NCBI RefSeq assembly: GCF_003477885.1
Contig: NZ_QUEE01000012.1
Span: 1 to 61,477 of the forward strand
Direction of reading: 5' to 3'
DNA length: 61,477 nt
Source: Lachnotalea sp. AF33-28
GTDB taxonomy: Bacteria; Bacillota; Clostridia; Lachnospirales; Lachnospiraceae
Position numbers and translations under genes: made by a program. Positions 17,480 to 24,867 of the stretch are shown piece by piece (position 1 is the stretch's first letter; each line of letters opens with the position of its first letter). The notes beneath the pieces are model-generated. The model searched no databases. It was given only the letters and a program-made list of their open reading frames with translations, and was not told the origin of the DNA.

Positions 17480-18394
17480 ATGAATAAAAAGATATCATTA
17501 AAACACGTGCTTCCGTTCTACCTGATGATCCTGCCGGGCCTTTTTTATTTAATCATCGATAAGTATATCCCCATGTTTGGGGTCATGATCGCATTTAAAA
17601 AGCTCGATTTCTCAAAAGGCATATTGGGCAGCAGCTGGTGCGGGCTTAAAAATTTTGAGTTCCTGTTCCGTTCCCGGGACGCTTTTATCATTACGAGAAA
17701 TACAATACTGTATAATATCGCATTTTTTGCGGCCGGCACGGTCCTCTCCATAGCGCTTGCCATTATGATCAATGAGATCAGGAGCAAAAAAGCGTCAAAG
17801 CTGTATCAGACGGCAGTGCTGCTGCCGTTTCTCATGAGCTGGGTGGTGATCAGCTATCTGGTATACGCATATCTGTCCGCCGAAACGGGCCTGATTAATA
17901 ATTCCGTTTTAAAAAGCATGGGAAAAGAGACCGTAAGCTGGTATCAGGATAAGAGATATTGGCCGTTTATTCTGATATTTGTAAATACCTGGAAGGGAAT
18001 CGGGTATACGATGATCATATACCTTTCCAGCATTGTGGGGATCAGCCAGGACTATTATGAGGCGGCGCGGCTGGACGGCGCGGGCAAATGGAAACAGATT
18101 AAAACCATCACACTGCCGCTGTTAAAACCTACGGTCCTGACGTTGATGATTATGAGTGCAGGGCAGATCTTCCGCTCGGATTTTGGGCTGTTTTATCAGA
18201 TACCCAAAAACAGCGGGGCATTATATGAAGTGACCAGGACAATAGATGTTTATGTATATCAGGCGCTGATGAAAAACAGCGATTACGGAATGAGCAGCGC
18301 CGCCAGCGTCTATCAGGCGGTGGTTGGGTTTGTTCTGATACTCGCGGTCAACAAACTGGTTAAAAAATATAACCCTGAAAGCGCTATATTTTAG
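17480..18394 (+). CDS. LplB-type sugar ABC permease, second importer
   Basis: 304 residues from ATG 17480 (AAAAGGAGAAC upstream); the open frame further upstream passes through the hairpin and is not coding. Six membrane segments and an EAA loop (EAARLDGAGKWKQIKTITLP) are present. It closely resembles the permease at 8200. Its stop codon overlaps the first base of a 55-bp-type hairpin repeat. Confidence 0.9.
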   Translation: MNKKISLKHVLPFYLMILPGLFYLIIDKYIPMFGVMIAFKKLDFSKGILGSSWCGLKNFEFLFRSRDAFIITRNTILYNIAFFAAGTVLSIALAIMINEIRSKKASKLYQTAVLLPFLMSWVVISYLVYAYLSAETGLINNSVLKSMGKETVSWYQDKRYWPFILIFVNTWKGIGYTMIIYLSSIVGISQDYYEAARLDGAGKWKQIKTITLPLLKPTVLTLMIMSAGQIFRSDFGLFYQIPKNSGALYEVTRTIDVYVYQALMKNSDYGMSSAASVYQAVVGFVLILAVNKLVKKYNPESAIF

Positions 18395-18452
18395 GAAGTG
18401 GAAGCACGCTGAAGCGTGCGCAGGTCATCAGCCTTTGGCTGGTGACAGGAAA
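18394..18452 (+). repeat. double-hairpin repeat, single dispersed copy
   Basis: A single copy of the element that is tandemly repeated at 61352-61477. Stem 1 is GCACGC-TGAA-GCGTGC. Stem 2 is CATCAGCC-TTT-GGCTGGTG, with a T-G wobble. Compared with the 61-kb copies, both stems differ by paired (compensatory) changes. It fills nearly all of the gap between the two permease genes and ends just before the ribosome binding site of the second. Confidence 0.85.
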
Positions 18453-18462
18453 AGGAGTCGGA

Positions 18463-19365
18463 ATGAAATCAAAAGAATTTTATACAACGCAGATCCTGGC
18501 ACATGTGTTTTGCGCAGCGGCGGCATTGCTGGCAATCCTGCCCTTCATTTTGCTCATCGTCTCATCTTTTACGGACAATGCGTGGGCGGCCGAAAACGGC
18601 TATTCCTATTTCCCCGGTAAATTCAGTCTGGAAGCGTATCAGTATATCGCCGTTCAATGGGGACAGATCGGGCGGGCATATATGATGACATTGCTGGTGA
18701 CATTTCTTGGAACGGCCGTCAGCATACTGATCACAACACTGTTTGCTTATGGCATTTCACATCAGGAAATACCGGGTATGAGGTTCGTGAGCTTTTTACT
18801 GATCTTTACCATGCTGTTTAACGGCGGTCTTGTGGCCACCTATTATTCCTATGTGAGACTGTATCATATTAAAAACACCATATTCGCCATACTGGTGCCC
18901 GGGCTTTTAATGAATGCCTTTAATGTCATTCTGGTTCGCAATTACTTTCAGTTCAGCATTCCGGTCAGCCTGCCTGAGGCGGCAAGAATCGACGGGGCAT
19001 CTGAGTTTATGACTTTTCGCCGGATCATCTTTCCGTTAAGCAAACCGATTGTGGCGACTGTCGGCCTGATGAGTGCGCTCTCCTATTGGAATGACTGGAT
19101 GAACGGCATGTATTATCTGACCGAACGGGAAGGCGGAAAGTATTATACCATACAGGTTTTGCTGAATAATATCAATGAGAATCTTCAGGTGCTGATCCAA
19201 AATGCCTCCAGGCTCTCCGCCAGCGGAATCAAAGTGAACCAGCTGCCGTCGGTTACGGTCCGCATGGCGATTGCCGTGATCGGCATCCTGCCGATCGTTG
19301 TGCTGTATCCGTTTTTTCAGAGGTATTTTGTAAAAGGAATTACGCTGGGCGGTGTGAAAGAATAG
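18463..19365 (+). CDS. YtcP-type sugar ABC permease, second importer
   Basis: 300 residues from ATG 18463, with AAAAGGAG just upstream; the in-frame ATG at 18442 lies inside the repeat. Six membrane segments, an EAA loop (EAARIDGASEFMTFRRIIFP) and the C-terminal FFQRYFVKGITLGGVKE are present. It pairs with the permease at 17480. As in locus 1, no ATPase gene is present. Confidence 0.9.
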   Translation: MKSKEFYTTQILAHVFCAAAALLAILPFILLIVSSFTDNAWAAENGYSYFPGKFSLEAYQYIAVQWGQIGRAYMMTLLVTFLGTAVSILITTLFAYGISHQEIPGMRFVSFLLIFTMLFNGGLVATYYSYVRLYHIKNTIFAILVPGLLMNAFNVILVRNYFQFSIPVSLPEAARIDGASEFMTFRRIIFPLSKPIVATVGLMSALSYWNDWMNGMYYLTEREGGKYYTIQVLLNNINENLQVLIQNASRLSASGIKVNQLPSVTVRMAIAVIGILPIVVLYPFFQRYFVKGITLGGVKE

Positions 19366-19374
19366 GTGCAAATA

Positions 19375-21030
19375 ATGAAGAAGTGCAGTTTATTATTGCG
19401 GTCGGTTTCGACAAAGGTCGTTCTGGTGATGATTCTGCTTGTATTACCGCTGAATGTCATCGCCATCGTTCAGAACAATAAGGCGATCGGGATTGTGGTG
19501 GAACAGGGCAGGGCCGCCGCACAGAATCTGATCGATGTACAACTGAAAGATCTGGAAAAACGGATGGAGAACCATCAGTTCCTGTTAAGCTATCTGTTGA
19601 CCAAAGACGGGGACTGTATTCGGATGAGATCGCAGCCTTCGGATGATTATTTGTACGACAGCGCGAAATACCGCCTTTACGGCACGATGAGCAATCTGGC
19701 CAATATGATCAGCGGCGGCGAAGGGTATTATTTCTATATGAAGGAAAAGAAGGATATGCTCGCCTACCATAATCCCATGGCGGCCGGCCATCCGGCCTCG
19801 GAAATCGCGGATTTTATTGAAGAGCACTGCGAAGACCCGGAATACAGAGGCTGGCATATCATAAATTTTTCTTCAGGGAGCTATTATGTTCTGATTCTCG
19901 ATTTGAATGAGATCTCTTACGGCGGGTGGATCAGCCTGGATCCGATCACAGAGAGCATGGAAAGCGCGCTGGGCTATGACGAATATGAGGTGTGCTTCAG
20001 TGATACGCGCCAGAGCCGCGGCAAAGACTGGGTATGCGCCGATTCGTGCAGCAAAGATCTCTGGCTGACTGTCTGCTTAAACCGGCAGGAGCTGATCGGG
20101 AAGATGTCAGATTATCAAAAGGCGAGCAGGTATCTCTCCTTTCTTTACCTTCTGTTAATTCCCGTATTATATTTTGCGCTGTATAAACTGCTGATTCAGC
20201 CCTTAAGACGGCTTGGCAGAGCCCATGCACAGATACAGAACGGCAACCGATTTTACCGCCTGACACAAAACGGAGGGTCAGTGGAATTCAACGAGACCTA
20301 CGCATCCTTTAATCAGATGTGTGATGTGTTAGATGCACTGAGAGTGGAAAGCTATGAGAAAGAGATAGAAATTCAGAAGATGGAGCTGAAGAACCTGCAG
20401 CTGCAGATCCGGCCCCACTTTCTGCAGAATACATTTAATCTGATTTTTACTTTGACGCAAAAAGGCGCCGGCAGTGAGATCGGCGATATCGTGCTGTATC
20501 TTTCGGAGTATTTCCGACATATCTTCCGGTCGGAAAAGGAGCTGGAGATTTTTTCAAAGGAACAGAAACTGATCGAAGGGTATATCAGAGTTGCTTCCAT
20601 CCGTTATGACGGAATGATTTCGGCAGAATATTCTTATGATCCGGAAATCAGTTATGTCAGGGTGCCGCCCCTGCTGGTCCATAATTTTATCGAAAACTCG
20701 GTAAAATACGGAGTAAAGCCGGATCAAGTGCTGCATATTTCGGTAGAGGGATATTATGAGGAGGGCGCGGTGACTTTCATAATCAGCGATGACGGGAACG
20801 GTATGGCGGAAGATGTTCTTAAGAGAAGCCAGAGCATAGCTGCAGGGGAATACATATGCGAAGACGATTATTCCCATGTGGGACTGCAGAACTCCATAAA
20901 GAGGCTGAAATATTTTTACGGCGCGTCTGCGTCGATTCAGATCGATTCGGCAAAGGGTGAGGGAACCTGCATTGCAGTGAGTTTCCCTTACGATCTGGAG
21001 GTGGATGATGAACCTGCTGATGGTAAATGA
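19375..21030 (+). CDS. YesM-type sensor histidine kinase, second system
   Basis: 551 residues. ATG 19375 is preferred; a GTG at 19366, directly after the permease stop, would add three residues. Membrane segments lie at about 14-32 and 250-270, around an extracytoplasmic sensor. The His_kinase motif is QIRPHFLQNTF. The HATPase domain has NFIENSVKYG, SDDGNGM and GLQNSIKRL. It overlaps the response regulator gene by 23 bp. Its position after the binding protein and permeases suggests it senses the sugar they import. Confidence 0.9.
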   Translation: MKKCSLLLRSVSTKVVLVMILLVLPLNVIAIVQNNKAIGIVVEQGRAAAQNLIDVQLKDLEKRMENHQFLLSYLLTKDGDCIRMRSQPSDDYLYDSAKYRLYGTMSNLANMISGGEGYYFYMKEKKDMLAYHNPMAAGHPASEIADFIEEHCEDPEYRGWHIINFSSGSYYVLILDLNEISYGGWISLDPITESMESALGYDEYEVCFSDTRQSRGKDWVCADSCSKDLWLTVCLNRQELIGKMSDYQKASRYLSFLYLLLIPVLYFALYKLLIQPLRRLGRAHAQIQNGNRFYRLTQNGGSVEFNETYASFNQMCDVLDALRVESYEKEIEIQKMELKNLQLQIRPHFLQNTFNLIFTLTQKGAGSEIGDIVLYLSEYFRHIFRSEKELEIFSKEQKLIEGYIRVASIRYDGMISAEYSYDPEISYVRVPPLLVHNFIENSVKYGVKPDQVLHISVEGYYEEGAVTFIISDDGNGMAEDVLKRSQSIAAGEYICEDDYSHVGLQNSIKRLKYFYGASASIQIDSAKGEGTCIAVSFPYDLEVDDEPADGK

Positions 21031-21802
21031 TGAGGTGATTACAGTTGAAACCATGAAGGCGGAGATCGAATGGGAAACATATGGCATTACAAAGGTGTTT
21101 ACTGCTTATGATGTGGAACAAGCGAAAGAATGCATTTCCCGCAATGCCGTGGATCTGATCTTGTGCGATATTGAAATGCCGGGAGAAAACGGCCTTGCGC
21201 TGCTGGAATGGATCAGAAGCAGATCAATGGACATAGAATGTATCTTTCTGACATGTCATGCCAGCTTTCAGTATGCCCAGAAAGCAATAGGGCTGGGATG
21301 CCAGGACTATATCTTAATACCGGCCAAATATGAGGAAATCGGAAACGCGGTCCAAAAGGTGGTAAACCGGATCAGGGAGAAGCGTGAATCCGTAAAGATA
21401 CAGGAGTATGGAAACCAGGTGATACGGGAAAAGGTGGAATCCGCGGTGGAAGGGTGTGAAAAGACATGCCCTAAGGAGGTTGTTGCGGATACGGTAAAAT
21501 TTATTCTGAATCATCTGGGAGCCTCTGACTTATCGGTCAATAAGATTGCGGAAACGCTGCATTTTCATCCGGCTTATTTAAACAGGATATTTAAAAAAGA
21601 GAAGGGAACCGTGATCAGCCAGTATATCATAGGTGAACGCATGAGACTGGCTGCCCGGCTGCTGGAGACAAACCGGATGAGCTCCCATGCCGTTTCCGAA
21701 GCGGTCGGATACAGCAGCTATCCCAGCTTTAACATGACGTTTCGCAAATATTACGGATGTGCGCCCGCACAGTATAGCGAACAGCAAAAACGGAAGACAT
21801 AA
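21008..21802 (+). CDS. YesN-type response regulator with degenerate receiver
   Basis: 264 residues. ATG 21008 is 6 nt after GGAGG; ATG 21005 is the alternative. The receiver keeps the phospho-acceptor Asp54 (LILCDIEMPG). However, the first acidic residue is Asn7 (VNDE instead of VDDE), and the conserved Lys at position 104 is Ile (YILIPAK instead of LKP). These residues coordinate Mg and stabilise the phosphorylated state, so phosphorylation may be weak or unnecessary. The AraC HTH domain (about 165-260) looks intact. Element B2 lies just downstream and is the probable target. Compare the intact paralogue at 5613. Confidence 0.9.
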   Translation: MNLLMVNDEVITVETMKAEIEWETYGITKVFTAYDVEQAKECISRNAVDLILCDIEMPGENGLALLEWIRSRSMDIECIFLTCHASFQYAQKAIGLGCQDYILIPAKYEEIGNAVQKVVNRIREKRESVKIQEYGNQVIREKVESAVEGCEKTCPKEVVADTVKFILNHLGASDLSVNKIAETLHFHPAYLNRIFKKEKGTVISQYIIGERMRLAARLLETNRMSSHAVSEAVGYSSYPSFNMTFRKYYGCAPAQYSEQQKRKT

Positions 21803-21816
21803 TGTGCAGAGAGGGT

Positions 21817-21877
21817 GGATTTGTACTACTTTTTGTCCGGATTGCTACCATACACAGCAAAAGTAAAATGAGATAAT
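21817..21877 (+). promoter_or_regulatory. conserved promoter element B, copy 2 (rhamnosidase cluster promoter)
   Basis: GGATTTGTACTACTTTTTG at 21817, CCATACA about 31 nt on, and GATAAT at 21872-21877. These are the same blocks and the same 55-nt spacing as at 6422. It should drive the glycosidase cluster starting at 22129, with a leader that now contains a 207-bp inserted palindrome. Confidence 0.72.
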
Positions 21878-21887
21878 GAATGGTAAT

Positions 21888-22094
21888 ATTACTATTCACA
21901 GTTGCCGTAAACCTACCGCGCATGTCGGGGCAGTGTATGGTCCTCATAGGGACACGCTCTCGCTCCGTGAAGCGCGCAGCGGTTCTAACGCTGCAAACTA
22001 CGCAGCGAAAGAACCGGCGGGCTTCAAGGGATCCCTATGAGGACCATACACTGTCCCGACATGCGCTGCTTTATCGGCAGCCGTGAATAGTAAC
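21888..22094 (+). mobile_element. 207-bp MITE-like inverted-repeat element (copy A)
   Basis: Ends are RTTACTATTCAC and its complement. The 8-bp sequence ATGGTAAT stands directly on both sides (21880-21887 and 22095-22102), which is the mark of a target-site duplication. Inside, a 35-bp inverted repeat with one mismatch (GCGCATGTCGGG... CCTCATAGGGA) brackets a shorter stem-rich core. It has no coding capacity. A shorter relative lies at 35058. It sits between the element-B promoter and the rhamnosidase start, so it becomes part of the transcript leader. Confidence 0.82.
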
Positions 22095-22128
22095 ATGGTA
22101 ATTAAAATGTTTACAGGGGAGGAAACAG

Positions 22129-24855
22129 ATGAAAAAATCAGGACAGAATTTAAGGCCGGGCATATTAATGTGCAACGGAGAAAGCCGTCCGCTTGGCATC
22201 GGGATAAAAGATTTTTCGTTTCGCTGGAAGATTGCGGGGCCGGGCAGAAATGTCAGGCAGGAAGCCTATGAGATTGAAATTGCGGAATCGGCGGAATTTG
22301 ATCCGGTATCCGTGATCTTTAAAGATACGCAGAACAGCCGCCTCCAGCAGGCGGCAGCAGAGCTATGTCTAAATGAAAAACAGGAGTATTACTGGCGGGT
22401 AAGGCTTTGCGTCAGTGCGGACGGTTTCACCGGCATATGGACGGATTGGAGTGAAACGCAGACTTTCGAGACCGCCTTTAAGGATGCCTCTTCCTGGAAA
22501 GCCGAATGGATTGAAGCCGGAGAGGAGTTTTATCGGGACGCGGAGCCTGTCTGCAGACAGTTCTGGAAGACAAACGCCCAGCTGTTTCCGATACCGGAAT
22601 ACATGCCGGGACCGCCCGATGAGTACCCGCCGCTAAATCAGGGGCTTTACCGCCCGGTGTATCTGCGTAAAAGTTTCAAAGCGCCCGAAGACATAAAAAA
22701 AGCGCGCATGTATGTTACGGCCAGAGGATTTTATGAATGCCGATTGAATGGGGAGAAAGTGGGGCGCTGCGCGCTGGCGCCAGAATTTACAGCGTATGAC
22801 AAATGCATTTACTACCAGACGTTTGATATTGCGGAGCATTTAAAGAGCGGTGAGAATGAGCTGGAGGTCATTCTGGCCGACGGGTGGTTTGCAGGCCACG
22901 CCCAGTCCATACCTGGGAGCAATCAGCTCTACGGAGAGAGGCCGGCCCTGATCCTGCAGGCTGAGATTACAGATCTGCAGGGAGAAATACACAGAATTAG
23001 CAGCGATACCGGTTTTGCGGCTTATACGGGCCCGCTTCTCTATGCGGATCTGTTTATGGGAGAATATCTGGATCTGCAGCAAGAGCCCCGGCAGTACGGC
23101 ACCGTTGTGCGAAGCTATTCGAAAGAGATCCTGATGCCGCAGGAGGCCGCCTGTATAGAAGAGGTAAACTGTCTGGATGCGGTTTCCGTTACCCAGCTGG
23201 CATCCGGTGAATGTATCGTGGATTTCGGACAGGTGATCGCGGGCCGTGAACGGATCCTGCTTAAAGCGGAAGCCGGAAGCCTTGTGAAGATCGAGCACAG
23301 TGAGGCATTAAAGGAGGACGGCAGCGGTGATATTCTGGATATCATCCCCCAGTTTCCGTTCCACGATCAGACAGACTATATAAGGCTTGCCGATGACGGA
23401 ACATACCTGTATGAACCGCAGTTTTCCTATCAGGGATTCAGATATCTTAAGATCAGCGGCCTGAAAGGCCTTGAGCCCGGACAGTGCAAGGCGGCCGTGC
23501 TGGAATCGGCGCTGCGCGATACCGTATCCTTTGAATGCAGCGATCCCCGGATGAACCGGCTGGTTTTAAATTCCTGCTGGAGCCAGAGAGGCAATATGAT
23601 TTCCATCCCCACGGACTGCCCGCAGAGGGAGCGGGGCGGCTTTACCGGAGATGCGCAGATCTTTTGCACAACGGCGGCATGGCAGCAGGATGTTTCCGGC
23701 TTTTTTAGACGGTGGCTTTTTCAGTGCCGGCTGGAACAGTTTGAACGGGGGCAGATCCCCATAACGGTTCCCTATACAAAAGGATATTCGGAGGGACCGC
23801 CAAATCCGGCCTGGACTTCCGCCGGATGGGGGGACGCCATCATATTTATGCCCTGGGATCTCTATCAGGCATATGGGGACATCCGATTTCTGAAAGAGAA
23901 CTATCAGGCCATGGAGCGCTGGATGAGCTATGCCACCGCCTGCGCAGAGGATTCCATGCCCGAACAGTATTATATGGATGACAGGCGGAAATGGCAGCGC
24001 TATCTTTGGAATTCCGGCTACCATTGGGGAGACTGGCTCATGCCCGGTTATACCGCACATGAAGGGGTGAGGCTTAGCAAGGAGATCACCGCCTCCCTGT
24101 TTTACTACAGGGAAGTGTCGACTATGGTTAAGACAGCAGAGGCGCTGGGATTTTTTGACAGAGCGGCGTACTACCGAAAGCTGCAGGACAATATTAAGAC
24201 GGCATTCCATATGTTTTATGTGACTGAGGACGGACGCCTTACCAATGAGCTTCAGGGGTTGTATGTGATGGCAATTGCATTCGGAATGGCGGAAGGTGAG
24301 GAACGAACACAGTTCGCATCCAGGCTGGATGCGCTGATCAAAGAGGCGGACTATCATCTGGGAACCGGGTTCTTATCCACTCCTTTTCTGATGGATGTGC
24401 TCTTAGACTGCGGTTACCGGGATACGGCATACCGGGTTCTCTACCAGGATACCTGTCCGTCCTGGCTGTATGAAGTGAAGAGAGGAGCGACCACGATTTG
24501 GGAATCGTGGGACGATACGCCCAAAGATCTGCTGCATACGATCACGAGCTTTAACCATTATGCCTTCGGCAGTATCTGTGATTTTATTTACAGGAGAATT
24601 GCAGGGGTGGAGAAGCTTAAACCCGGGTTTGCTGCGGTGAGGATCCACCCCTGGGCGGGCAGCGGGATCACTGAAATGAAGTTTGAGTATGAGACTGTAT
24701 ATGGAAACCTAATTGTTCACTGGAAACTGGAGGGGGATACGCTTAAATATGATCTGACAGTTCCCCATGGCATGACTGCGGCAGTTGTAACAGATCACGG
24801 AGAAGAGAAGGTCGGCAGCGGCCATTGGGAGCTTGAGACAGCGCTTTGCTGCTGA
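22129..24855 (+). CDS. GH78 alpha-L-rhamnosidase
   Basis: 908 residues; GGGGAGGAA precedes ATG 22129. The domain order is that of bacterial GH78 enzymes: N-terminal beta-sandwich domains (about 1-430), an (alpha/alpha)6 barrel (about 450-800) and a C-terminal beta domain. The acid-rich catalytic motif DCPQRERGGFTGD starts near residue 496. WGDWLMP and TTIWESWDD further on belong to the active-site groove. There is no signal peptide, so it acts in the cytoplasm and releases L-rhamnose from imported oligosaccharides or glycosides. It is the first gene after element B2 and is followed by a GH106-like gene with 12 bp between them. The second GH78 at 31113 has the other motif form (DCPQRDERLGWTGD). 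Confidence 0.92.
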   Translation: MKKSGQNLRPGILMCNGESRPLGIGIKDFSFRWKIAGPGRNVRQEAYEIEIAESAEFDPVSVIFKDTQNSRLQQAAAELCLNEKQEYYWRVRLCVSADGFTGIWTDWSETQTFETAFKDASSWKAEWIEAGEEFYRDAEPVCRQFWKTNAQLFPIPEYMPGPPDEYPPLNQGLYRPVYLRKSFKAPEDIKKARMYVTARGFYECRLNGEKVGRCALAPEFTAYDKCIYYQTFDIAEHLKSGENELEVILADGWFAGHAQSIPGSNQLYGERPALILQAEITDLQGEIHRISSDTGFAAYTGPLLYADLFMGEYLDLQQEPRQYGTVVRSYSKEILMPQEAACIEEVNCLDAVSVTQLASGECIVDFGQVIAGRERILLKAEAGSLVKIEHSEALKEDGSGDILDIIPQFPFHDQTDYIRLADDGTYLYEPQFSYQGFRYLKISGLKGLEPGQCKAAVLESALRDTVSFECSDPRMNRLVLNSCWSQRGNMISIPTDCPQRERGGFTGDAQIFCTTAAWQQDVSGFFRRWLFQCRLEQFERGQIPITVPYTKGYSEGPPNPAWTSAGWGDAIIFMPWDLYQAYGDIRFLKENYQAMERWMSYATACAEDSMPEQYYMDDRRKWQRYLWNSGYHWGDWLMPGYTAHEGVRLSKEITASLFYYREVSTMVKTAEALGFFDRAAYYRKLQDNIKTAFHMFYVTEDGRLTNELQGLYVMAIAFGMAEGEERTQFASRLDALIKEADYHLGTGFLSTPFLMDVLLDCGYRDTAYRVLYQDTCPSWLYEVKRGATTIWESWDDTPKDLLHTITSFNHYAFGSICDFIYRRIAGVEKLKPGFAAVRIHPWAGSGITEMKFEYETVYGNLIVHWKLEGDTLKYDLTVPHGMTAAVVTDHGEEKVGSGHWELETALCC

Positions 24856-24867
24856 CAGGAGGAATTG

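Noticed and set aside
21888..22094. Highly structured leader considered as a riboswitch or attenuator.
   Set aside because: Exact 8-bp flanking duplication, terminal inverted repeats and a shorter relative at 35058 indicate an inserted element. A regulatory side effect is still possible.
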